Program-made: the position numbers and the translations under genes | The notes under the pieces: generated by a model | Database searches by the model: none | The model's input: only the letters and a program-made list of their open reading frames with translations | Told to the model about the DNA's origin: nothing | DNA from: Paracraurococcus lichenis | GTDB taxonomy: Bacteria; Pseudomonadota; Alphaproteobacteria; Acetobacterales; Acetobacteraceae | Assembly (NCBI RefSeq): GCF_030657435.1 | Contig: NZ_JAUTWS010000049.1 | Coordinates: 1 to 41,577 of the forward strand | DNA: 41,577 bases | Direction: 5' to 3' | Shown: one piece after another, positions 16,636 to 23,681 of the stretch | Position numbering within the stretch: the stretch's first letter is position 1 | Layout: the number at the start of each line of letters is the position of its first letter

Positions 16636-16776
16636 GTGGCGAAATTCCCTTTCCAGCCTGACCAAGCAACCGATCTGGATTGGGTGAGTTCCACGTTCTC
16701 AACCTGGAGCATTTAGCTGGCGCGCACGGTAGCATCGAATAGTTTCAGTTAGATTTGAGCGCTCGGAGACCACCAC

Positions 16777-17394
16777 CTATCTCAGTCCGAGCTCAATCGT
16801 CATCCGCATCAGGTCAGCCGTCGTGGTAACGCCGAGCTTGGCCTTGATTTGGGCCGAGGTGTTCGCCACCGTCTTGTAGCTGGTGCCGAGCGCAGCAGCG
16901 ATCTCGGCGAGCGATCGGCCGTCCCCGAGCAGGCGCAGGGTTTCGAGCTCCCGTCCGGTCAGCTGACCAAGTGGGTCCTCGGTTGCGGCAGCCCGGAGTG
17001 CGAGTTCCTGCGCGATCTCGCTTTCAATGTAGCGGCCCCCCTTGGCGACGCGGCGGACTGCCTCGAGCACCTCCTCCGGCGGGGCCCGCTTGCTCAGGTA
17101 GCCTGCGGCACCGGCCCGGAGTGCCTGTGACGCCCGGAATGCCTCCGGATGCATGCTGAACACCACCACGCGCAGGGCGGGCTGCACCAAGAGCAGGCGG
17201 CGGAGGAGTTCGAAGCCGCAGAGGTCCGGCAATCCGAGGTCGAGCAGCACCAGGTCCGGCGGCGCGGCCTGGACCATGGACAGCGCCTCACGGCTGATGG
17301 CCGCCTCGCTGATCTCGAGCTCGGGTAGGGTTCCAAGCAGGCGATGGAGGCCCGACCGGATCACTGCATGATCGTCAACGATGAGCAGCTTCAT
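16777..17394 (-). CDS. NarL/LuxR-type response regulator
   Basis: This 205-residue cytoplasmic DNA-binding regulator has a receiver domain at residues 1-118 (LIVDDHAVIRSG with acidic pocket, phospho-Asp in DLVLLDLGLPDL, Lys in YLSKRAP) and a LuxR helix-turn-helix at about 140-200 (LTGRELETLRLLGDGRSLAE, TSYKTVANTSAQIKAKLGV). The YKTVANxxxQIKAKLG helix resembles regulators of PQQ-dependent alcohol oxidation (AgmR/ErbR group), but that assignment is tentative. The ATG overlaps the stop of an 86-codon frame upstream by four bases. No cognate kinase is adjacent; the PAS kinase at 39,191 is a distant candidate. It faces away from the TonB-dependent receptor gene, and the gap carries operator-like repeats. 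Confidence 0.9.
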   Translation of the reverse strand: MKLLIVDDHAVIRSGLHRLLGTLPELEISEAAISREALSMVQAAPPDLVLLDLGLPDLCGFELLRRLLLVQPALRVVVFSMHPEAFRASQALRAGAAGYLSKRAPPEEVLEAVRRVAKGGRYIESEIAQELALRAAATEDPLGQLTGRELETLRLLGDGRSLAEIAAALGTSYKTVANTSAQIKAKLGVTTTADLMRMTIELGLR

Positions 17395-17651
17395 GCGATA
17401 GCCGCGGTCATGACTGCACGGATCATGTTATCAGGCGACAGGCGCGCCGTGACGGTCGGACTTCGGTTCCTCGCAATCTCTCCGCTCTCCGACGTGCCGT
17501 GCAGGGCGACAGCCCGGTCATAGAGCATGAGCAAACCAGATTCGAACCCTGCCGTGCCAGCCAGATCGACATCGTGGCCCGATCCGCGGGCGATCACATC
17601 ATCCGCGACGGATGTTGGGGCGTATCGGAGCAGGCAAGCTCGTAGTGGCAT
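17391..17651 (-). CDS. small unknown open frame coupled to response regulator
   Basis: An 86-codon frame ends in ATGA with the response-regulator start, suggesting translational coupling. GGAGG lies 11 bases before its ATG. The protein matches nothing I know, has no membrane segment, and could be a leader whose translation sets regulator levels. Composition is not strongly protein-like, so a chance frame is possible. Confidence 0.4.
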   Translation of the reverse strand: MPLRACLLRYAPTSVADDVIARGSGHDVDLAGTAGFESGLLMLYDRAVALHGTSESGEIARNRSPTVTARLSPDNMIRAVMTAAIA

Positions 17652-17667
17652 GAACAGTCGGTCCTCC

Positions 17668-17682
17668 GATAGCGACGCTATC
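17668..17682. promoter_or_regulatory. 15-bp perfect palindrome before response-regulator unit
   Basis: GATAGCG and CGCTATC flank one central base. The palindrome touches the GGAGG ribosome site of the 86-codon frame. It could be an operator or an mRNA hairpin that affects initiation. Confidence 0.5.
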
Positions 17683-17706
17683 AGAGCGGCGGCCCATTAA
17701 TGCAAA

Positions 17707-17743
17707 TCGGGAAGTTTTCCCTCGCATTTCGGGAAGTTATCCC
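17707..17743 (+). promoter_or_regulatory. tandem operator-like repeat between regulator and TonB receptor
   Basis: TCGGGAAGTTTTCCC (17,707-17,721) and TCGGGAAGTTATCCC (17,729-17,743) differ at one base and are offset by exactly 22 bases, two helical turns. Each is itself dyad-symmetric (GGGAA-3-TTCCC in the first). This layout suits cooperative binding of a dimeric regulator. The neighbouring NarL-type regulator is the obvious candidate, controlling itself, the divergent receptor, or both. Confidence 0.6.
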
Positions 17744-17902
17744 ATGGGCAACTCGCAGCGGCTTTGGCCTAATCAACACGCATGGTGGGCGCTGCGAACT
17801 GACAAAGGCACAAAGACGAGTGCGGGGTGTTGTACAGGCTAACGACCCCGGCTTGCTTTAGTCCCTCTGTCGCGCTGTTGCCCGAGGGGGGAAGCAAAGG
17901 AC

Positions 17903-20266
17903 ATGACAACACACAGGAAGCGGCTGGGCCGGGGAGGTCGCTATTCCGCGCGGATCGTGAGCGCATTGACATTGGGCATCGTGATACCTTCTGTGCAGCC
18001 AGTTTTGGCGCAGGAAGCAGCTCCGACGGCGACCCTGCCGGCGGTCGAGGCGGTGGGCACCACGCCCCTGACCTCGACCGGGCTGCCGCGCGACCGAATC
18101 GCCGGCAATCCGCGTAGCTTTTCCGCGGCCGATCTGGCGCGCGATGGTGCCCCTAATCTTGTCGACACCCTGGTCCGGCTCTCGGCCGGCGTCACGCTGA
18201 ACGACACGCAGGGCAATCCCTTCGCACCGGACCTGCAGTACCGCGGCTTCACCGCCTCACCCCTGGTCGGCACACCGCAAGGCTTGGCGGTCTACCAGAA
18301 CGGGGTTCGCATCAACGAGGCCTTCGGTGACACGGTCAACTGGGACCTTATCCCGAGCATCGCCATCCGCAACACCGACCTGCTCGGCAGCAATCCGGTC
18401 TTCGGCCTGAATGCGGTCGGCGGCGCCCTGAACCTGCGCATGAAGACCGGCTTCGACACTCAGGGCGGCCGCATCGACCTGTCGGGCGGCTCCTTCGGCC
18501 GGGTCGGCCTCGCCGCAGAGTATGGCAAGCAAGTGGGCAATGTCGCCGCCTATCTCGCGATTGAGAGCCTGAACGAGGATGGTTGGCGGCGCTTCTCGCC
18601 GTCCCGGGCGAGACGGCTTTATGGCGACCTGGGCTTCCGCGGCGAGCGGGCGACCCTGGACCTGTCCATCACCGCCGGAAGTACTGCACTTGGCGGCAAC
18701 GGACCGACGCCCGTGCAGCTGCTGGCTGCCAACCGCCGCGACGTCTTCACATACCCGGACCGCACCTACAACCGTATGACCATGGTGCAGGCCAACGGCA
18801 CTTATGAGATCGCGGCCAACTGGAAGCTTGAGGGCAATGCCTATGTCCGCAGCTTTCGCCAGCGCACATTAAACGCCGATATCGCGGAATTCGAACGCTG
18901 CGACGACGACGACCTCGCCGGATTACTCTGCTTCGAGGATGGTCCCGCGGTGACTGCGAGAGGTGGCGGGCCCGTCAGCGCCGACCTCCTCGGGGACGGC
19001 GTGCCGGGTGTGGTGAACCGCACCGGGACGAACACAACGGGCGCCGGTGGTGCGGCGCAGGTGGTTTCGACCGAGCCGATCCTTGGCCGACCTACGCGGG
19101 TGGTCTTCGGCGTCAGCTACGATCATGCGGACACCGACTTCATCGGCAGCACCGAGCTCGGCGTGGTGACGCCGGACCGTACCGTCGTCAATCGCGGGGT
19201 GTTCGTCGACAGCCCTCAAGGCGGCATCGCCGATGTCCGCCTGAACACGACGAATGCCTACTGGGGGGTCTACGGAACCGGCACCATCGACCTCACACCG
19301 CGTCTCTCAGCCACAGTTGGCGGTCGGTTCAACAATGCCAATATCCGGCTACGGGACCAGATCGGTACGGCGCTTAATGGCGACCATACTTACTCCCGCA
19401 TCAATCCTACGGCGGGGCTGACCTGGCGGCCGCTCGACACCGTTACATCCTATGTCAGCTATGCCGAGGCGAACCGCGCCCCAACCCCGGCCGAGCTCTC
19501 ATGCGCCGATCCGCTGCTCCCCTGCACTCTCGGTGCGTTCTTTCTCGCCGACCCTGCCTTGAAGCAGGTGGTGAGCCGGACCTGGGAAGGAGGGCTGCGC
19601 GGCACCCTGCCGCGCGCCTGGCTCGGTGGCCGAACCACCTGGAACCTCGGCCTGTTCCGAACCGATCTCTCGGATGACATCCTGCTGGTGCAGAGCGAGA
19701 TCCAGGGCCGCGGCTTTTTCCAGAATGCAGGCGATACCCGCCGGCAGGGGATCGAGGCTGGGCTCGCTTGGCGCACCGAGCGTCTCGCCATTGCGCTCGA
19801 CTATGCGCTCATCGACGCTACGTTCCGCACGGCCCAGCGGCTCCCGAGCCCTAACCATCCCGATGCCGACGCTAACGGAACCATCCCGGTCGAGCGTGGC
19901 GACCGCATCCCCGGCATCCCTCGGCACCGCATTCGCTTCGACACGGAATGGCGGGCGACGGAAGCCTGGCGACTGGGCGGCACGGTGATCTTCAACTCGG
20001 ACCAGTACCTGCGAGGGGACGAAGCCAACCTCCTGAAGCCGATCGCGGGCTATGCCATCGTCAACCTGCGCACCAGCCTTGCCATCGGTCCCGGCGTTGA
20101 GCTCTATGGTTTGGTCCGCAATCTGTTCGACCAGCGCTTCTCGACGTTCGGCACCCTCTACAGCCTGGAGACCGCGAGCGCGCTCAACCTCGGCCTGAGC
20201 GACCCACGCACAGTCACGCCTGGGTTGCCGCGCGCTTTCTACGGCGGGGTGCGGTTCACCTTCTGA
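17903..20266 (+). CDS. TonB-dependent outer-membrane receptor, substrate unknown
   Basis: The 787-residue protein forms a 22-strand barrel with an N-terminal plug. A long signal peptide ends near VLAQE (about residue 37). The plug shows NLVDTLVRLSAGVTLNDTQG, LQYRGFTASPLVGTPQGLAV, NGVRINEAFGDTVNWDLIP and NAVGGALNLRMKTGFD; the barrel ends with the expected aromatic residue (GGVRFTF). AAAGGA lies before the ATG. The GTPQGLAVYQNGVR plug subtype is not the classic siderophore type and its ligand cannot be assigned. No Fur-box-like site is present upstream; instead the tandem repeat at 17,707-17,743 suggests control by the divergent response regulator. Confidence 0.92.
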   Translation: MTTHRKRLGRGGRYSARIVSALTLGIVIPSVQPVLAQEAAPTATLPAVEAVGTTPLTSTGLPRDRIAGNPRSFSAADLARDGAPNLVDTLVRLSAGVTLNDTQGNPFAPDLQYRGFTASPLVGTPQGLAVYQNGVRINEAFGDTVNWDLIPSIAIRNTDLLGSNPVFGLNAVGGALNLRMKTGFDTQGGRIDLSGGSFGRVGLAAEYGKQVGNVAAYLAIESLNEDGWRRFSPSRARRLYGDLGFRGERATLDLSITAGSTALGGNGPTPVQLLAANRRDVFTYPDRTYNRMTMVQANGTYEIAANWKLEGNAYVRSFRQRTLNADIAEFERCDDDDLAGLLCFEDGPAVTARGGGPVSADLLGDGVPGVVNRTGTNTTGAGGAAQVVSTEPILGRPTRVVFGVSYDHADTDFIGSTELGVVTPDRTVVNRGVFVDSPQGGIADVRLNTTNAYWGVYGTGTIDLTPRLSATVGGRFNNANIRLRDQIGTALNGDHTYSRINPTAGLTWRPLDTVTSYVSYAEANRAPTPAELSCADPLLPCTLGAFFLADPALKQVVSRTWEGGLRGTLPRAWLGGRTTWNLGLFRTDLSDDILLVQSEIQGRGFFQNAGDTRRQGIEAGLAWRTERLAIALDYALIDATFRTAQRLPSPNHPDADANGTIPVERGDRIPGIPRHRIRFDTEWRATEAWRLGGTVIFNSDQYLRGDEANLLKPIAGYAIVNLRTSLAIGPGVELYGLVRNLFDQRFSTFGTLYSLETASALNLGLSDPRTVTPGLPRAFYGGVRFTF

Positions 20267-20336
20267 GCTTCGCGTTGGTGATTCATCCTCTCGCGACGGA
20301 GGGCCGCTCGAGAGCATGCAAAGTTGTGGGGGTCGA

Positions 20337-20669
20337 TCAGGCTGCATTTGCCATGGCCTGCTGACCTTCGGCGGGACGGAAGCCCGGGTAGCGCTGCCGG
20401 AAGGTAGCCTCGAGCGTGTCGTTCAGAACCGCCGTGCGGACGTCCAGGAAGGGCTGCACCGTCGCCCGGCTCCAGCGCATCTGCTGGGCTTTGTTCATCC
20501 GCTTGGCCACGATCTCGTTCACCGCGCTTTCCACGAACGAGGTCGAGATCGGCAGCCCGCGCCGACGCTGGGCGGCATAGGGCACCAGCGCGCGCTCGTT
20601 ACGCCCAAGGTGGCCCAGCAGATCGGTGACGTAACGCTGCACGCGGTCACTCCCTGCTGCCTCCACCAC
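20337..20669 (-). pseudogene. ISKra4-family transposase, C-terminal fragment
   Basis: The 110-residue frame matches the C-terminus of ISKra4-type transposases: LGRNERALVPYAAQRRRGLP, SFVESAVNEIVAKRMNKAQQ and MRWSRATVQPFLDVRTAVLN. The catalytic N-terminal two thirds are missing. GGGCGTGGTTC, the terminus-like motif seen at 12.86 kb and 39.08 kb, lies at its upstream edge. Confidence 0.8.
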
Positions 20670-20768
20670 GGGCGTGGTTCAAAACGAGCCAATTCCAGGT
20701 AACATCGAAAATCTATAGAGCTCTGAAAATAGGCACTCTTTTCGCTTTAGGTGTTACCCTGACTTGAA

Positions 20769-20790
20769 CCAAGCCAAAATGCTGGCTTGG
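20769..20790 (-). terminator. stem-loop after the three-gene Fur-linked unit
   Basis: CCAAGCCA and TGGCTTGG form a perfect 8-bp stem with a 6-base loop, 40 bases past the stop of the last gene of the unit to the right, which is read leftward. There is only a short T-stretch after it, so termination strength is uncertain. Confidence 0.45.
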
Positions 20791-20830
20791 CACGAGGTCT
20801 GACAGAATCTGTGGAGGAGTGTCGACCTGA

Positions 20831-21337
20831 TCAATGCATGATCCGCTTTTCAGCAGGGAGGTTGTCCGTTGCAAACTGCGGTTGAGTCACAGTGTGACCG
20901 CGGAGGCATATTCCACAAGTGCGCGCCGTTGCCGCCAAGCGCATGGCCAATGGCAGGGCCGGCATAATGGCCGGCTGCTCGAGCCAGCTGGCCAGCACAT
21001 CCAAGGCGCTCAAGGCGTCATCTCGCTGCAGGGCCGCGATCAGGGCAAGGAGGAGGTCTTCGTCGCGGCCGACTTGCGGACAGGTGCAGCACCGGATGTC
21101 AAGCGGACGTCGCATGGCACGATGAACGGTGTGCAGGAACGCGTCGAAGGCCTGCACGGTATCTTCCGACAACTCTCCTCGTCTGCAGACCTCGCGCCAG
21201 TCGAGAGAGGGCATGCCATCTGGACGACGCGCCGCTACCCAGGTCCGGATGACCGCGATGCAGAAGAGAGCCTCCGGTTCGAGGTCCTGCACCGGTCGCC
21301 CTTGGTCCACCTCCTCCCGGTGCATGCATGTCGCCAT
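20831..21337 (-). CDS. unknown protein with CxC/CP motif, paralogue of 21635-22162 gene
   Basis: I do not recognise this 168-residue soluble protein. Its centre (RRPLDIRCCTCPQVGRDEDL) aligns with the same region of the first gene of the unit (RRPVELGCPHCPRLTTDEQR): R-R-P, a strand, C-x2-C-P, then D-E and a leucine-rich helix. A Trp-containing helical N-terminal part (IAVIRTWVAARRP) also aligns with GVRGWVRDVRR. The Cys residues (also CGIC near the end) suggest a metal or redox site. GGGAG lies seven bases before the ATG. It starts four bases after the middle gene ends, so the three genes are co-transcribed from a promoter with a Fur-box-like palindrome. Confidence 0.7.
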   Translation of the reverse strand: MATCMHREEVDQGRPVQDLEPEALFCIAVIRTWVAARRPDGMPSLDWREVCRRGELSEDTVQAFDAFLHTVHRAMRRPLDIRCCTCPQVGRDEDLLLALIAALQRDDALSALDVLASWLEQPAIMPALPLAMRLAATARTCGICLRGHTVTQPQFATDNLPAEKRIMH

Positions 21338-21341
21338 TCAA

Positions 21342-21623
21342 CTACTCCCGAGAGGCCTGGGGTTCTTGGTCGCGTACCACGGACGAAGTAAACCTGACGC
21401 ACCAGATGGGCCTGAAAGGTGCGGAATCGCCGCTTCTCGATCGGTGCGTGACAAAGCTCTGGTCATACACCTGGCAGGTACTGCGGGCCGCTTGGGAAAG
21501 GTCGAATGCGCCCAGATCGTCGTCCCAGCTGTGCCGGCGTCCAGACTTCACATGCGCCATGCCATCCCTTGCCATGAGCGCAGCCAGCGTAGCGACGCCA
21601 AGAGAGCGGTGTCGGATCATCAC
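21342..21623 (-). CDS. unknown small protein, middle gene of Fur-linked unit
   Basis: This 93-residue product matches nothing I know. It has a short alanine/leucine-rich segment (SLGVATLAALMARDGMAHV) too short and too polar for a certain membrane span. GAGGGAG lies about ten bases before its ATG pair. It begins 11 bases after the preceding gene and ends four before the next, which argues that it is a real gene despite its odd composition. Confidence 0.55.
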   Translation of the reverse strand: MMIRHRSLGVATLAALMARDGMAHVKSGRRHSWDDDLGAFDLSQAARSTCQVYDQSFVTHRSRSGDSAPFRPIWCVRFTSSVVRDQEPQASRE

Positions 21624-21634
21624 AGACAGCTCCC

Positions 21635-22162
21635 TCAGTGCCGAATTGGAAGAGGCGGCAGCCAGGGCGTGATACCTGCGCTGTCTATGTCCATCAAATC
21701 CACAAGCGGACGGGGGCTGAGATGGAGCCCGACGGTGAGAAACATCTCGCCCAGACCTTGCAGCGGCCCGAGGGCGAACTCCGCTCCGACATTGGACAGT
21801 AAGCCCTGCTGGAGTGCCTCCTCCGCGAGCCAGCTATCCCGGCCCTGGGCCAACCGTGCGGCATGCAGTAGGCGCTGCTCATCCGTAGTAAGCCGCGGGC
21901 AGTGCGGACAGCCGAGTTCCACTGGCCGGCGTGCGGTGCGAGCGATGACGCGCATGAACATGTCCAGCGATGCCGCGGCTGCGGGAATGCCGACCCGTGC
22001 CATGCTCTCTTCGAGCCGCAGCATTGGGTTCACCGCCCGGCGAACATCGCGGACCCATCCGCGCACTCCGAGAAGCAGCAGGGTCTCAGCCGGGTCGAGC
22101 GCCTCTGTCGCATTTGGATAACCACGAAGGCTCCGCGGGGCGAAAGGCACGATGTGGCCCAT
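21635..22162 (-). CDS. unknown protein with CPxC-type motif, first gene of Fur-linked unit
   Basis: This is a 175-residue soluble protein of unknown function. I chose the ATG at 22,162 (MGHIVPFAPRSLRGYP) because AGGAG lies about eight bases upstream; a longer frame reading through the Fur-box-like site is unlikely. Residues about 28-110 are paralogous to the third gene: LLLLGVRGWVRDVRRAV, LDMFMRVIARTARRPVELG, then CPHC, DEQRLLHAARLAQG. The C-terminal half is extended (GEMFLTVGLHLSPRPLVD). Iron limitation is the likely inducer, since a perfect 17-bp Fur-box-like palindrome sits 42 bases upstream. A role in metal handling is inference from the cysteines and context. Confidence 0.72.
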   Translation of the reverse strand: MGHIVPFAPRSLRGYPNATEALDPAETLLLLGVRGWVRDVRRAVNPMLRLEESMARVGIPAAAASLDMFMRVIARTARRPVELGCPHCPRLTTDEQRLLHAARLAQGRDSWLAEEALQQGLLSNVGAEFALGPLQGLGEMFLTVGLHLSPRPLVDLMDIDSAGITPWLPPLPIRH

Positions 22163-22203
22163 GAGCGTGCTCCTGGTCTCTGGTCCAAGGAGACTAGCTC
22201 TTT

Positions 22204-22220
22204 TTGCGAGTGACTCGCAA
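22204..22220 (-). promoter_or_regulatory. Fur-box-like palindrome, three-gene unit
   Basis: TTGCGAGT and ACTCGCAA flank a single G, a perfect 8-1-8 palindrome, with an overlapping extra half-site (TCGCAA) to the right. It shares the TTGCGARTG core with sites at 23,632-23,660 and 29,510-29,532, both next to siderophore genes. It precedes the start at 22,162. Confidence 0.7.
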
Positions 22221-22402
22221 TCGCAATTTGCCGGCAACTCGGGACCATCGAGCTGAACTATGTGCACGGAAGAGAGTGGCGCTGGCTCGCCCGCTGGTGG
22301 GCCAGCCTCGTCAATCCTGTGGAGCCGATTGGGCACCGCGCGCGATCGCCACCATGGCTCTCAACCCAGGGCGCGAGCTGGCATTGCGCGGGTGAGGTCA
22401 CC

Positions 22403-23593
22403 CTATAATGATAATGGCTGTTCGGCGTGCCGCCGCCGGGCAGAGGCGAGGAGCAGCAGCGCCACGACAGCCGGAAGTGTGAGCGATGCGGCAGCAAGTG
22501 CCGGATCGATCTCGACCAGAATCCCGCACACCGGTGCTGCGGCTGCATAGGCGGCCGCCTGGATCGCCGAGGTGCGGCCCGCGACGCGTCCGCGCGACTG
22601 CGCCGTCGCACCACGCATCAACGCCGCCATGGTCGAGGGGACGGCGATGCCGATGCCAACTGCCAGGACGACGATTCCCACCGCCGTGCCGGAAAGGGTC
22701 TCAGAGGCCGCGAGGACAACCGACCCAGCGGTCGCTAATCCAGCCCCCGCGGCGGCGCGCCAGCGTCCCGAGACACGGTGGGACAGCAGATTGCCTGCGA
22801 TGGCCGCTATGGCCGTCAAGGCCATGAGCCAGCCAGCCCAGCGCGTAGCGATATGCCCGTCCAGGCCGAGCCGCGCCAGCAGCAGCGGCCCGAGGAGAAA
22901 CTGTGCGCCACCCCCGAGCACATGCAGTGCGAAAAGGGCGAACACCAGATGCCACGCCGGGGTCCCTGACGCTGCGCGCGTCTCCGCAGCCATGGGCAGC
23001 ACGGAACTGGTAACACTCGACATTACAGGGCTTGGCAGAAGAAGCAGGACAAGAAGCGCAAGGCACGCAACTGCGACCAGCGCTGCGAGGGTCCCAGCCG
23101 CACCCAGACCGCCGATGAGCGCCACGGCGAGCGGTCCGAGCAGCCGGCCTGCATTCTGGGCTGCGCTTGCCCTACCCTGCAGACGAGTTCCCGCCATGAC
23201 ATCCTCCCCGGCCCAGAGCCAGGCCTGGGCGGCCGGATGTAGCGCCGCTACGCCAGTGCCATTGACGATCCGCGTCATCAAGACAACAGCGAAGGCGTGT
23301 TCCTCGGTCACGACACCGGCGGAAACCAGGGCCGTGTAGCTGCAGAGAAGAGCTGAGGCGACGCATATAGCGGCGAGACCGCATCGGGCTGGCAAGGCGG
23401 GCCGTGCTCGATCTGCAAGAGCGCCGGCCACGGGTGCCAGCAGGATCGTTGTCAGGAGCCCTACCCCGATTGCCAGGCCGAGCTGGTCAGCGCCCATGCC
23501 GAGTGCCTGCATCAGGAGTGGCAGGAGCGCGAGCGGTGCCGTCTGCGCAGCAGCAACCAACCCCAGCGTCAAAATCAGACCCACCTTCACCAT
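22403..23593 (-). CDS. MFS transporter, probable siderophore exporter
   Basis: About 12 hydrophobic segments span the 396-residue protein. Recognisable MFS features are the loop GALADRARPALP between segments 2 and 3 and the internal repeat around AGNLLSHRVSGRW. I place the start at ATG 23,593 (MVKVGLILTLG); a TTG seven codons upstream is also open. It is transcribed away from iucA and shares an 88-base promoter region with a Fur-box-like site, which fits the role of exporting the newly made siderophore across the inner membrane. Substrate is inferred from context only. Confidence 0.8.
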   Translation of the reverse strand: MVKVGLILTLGLVAAAQTAPLALLPLLMQALGMGADQLGLAIGVGLLTTILLAPVAGALADRARPALPARCGLAAICVASALLCSYTALVSAGVVTEEHAFAVVLMTRIVNGTGVAALHPAAQAWLWAGEDVMAGTRLQGRASAAQNAGRLLGPLAVALIGGLGAAGTLAALVAVACLALLVLLLLPSPVMSSVTSSVLPMAAETRAASGTPAWHLVFALFALHVLGGGAQFLLGPLLLARLGLDGHIATRWAGWLMALTAIAAIAGNLLSHRVSGRWRAAAGAGLATAGSVVLAASETLSGTAVGIVVLAVGIGIAVPSTMAALMRGATAQSRGRVAGRTSAIQAAAYAAAAPVCGILVEIDPALAAASLTLPAVVALLLLASARRRHAEQPLSL

Positions 23594-23631
23594 TCTTGAG
23601 TTCCACTCCGCCAATTCGTACGCTGGCGCAA

Positions 23632-23660
23632 TCGCGAATAATTCTCACTCGCATTCGCAA
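23632..23660. promoter_or_regulatory. Fur-box-like site between exporter and iucA
   Basis: TCGCGAAT at the left and ATTCGCAA at the right are inverted (7 of 8), with ACTCGCATT overlapping inside, as expected of overlapping Fur half-sites. It ends 22 bases before the iucA ATG and would cover both divergent promoters. Confidence 0.65.
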
Positions 23661-23681
23661 GTGACCTATTACAAGCGTTCC

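Noticed and set aside
22400..22418. TATAATGATAATGG, which resembles two classic Fur-box hexamers or a -10 box
   Set aside because: It encodes the last codons and stop of the MFS exporter on the minus strand, is about 240 bases from the next gene start, and lacks the inverted symmetry and TTGCGARTG core of the three accepted sites.
23496..23681. 62-codon upstream extension of iucA
   Set aside because: It would run through the Fur-box-like site and into the divergent exporter gene, and adds residues not seen in IucA; the ATG at 23,682 gives the normal length.
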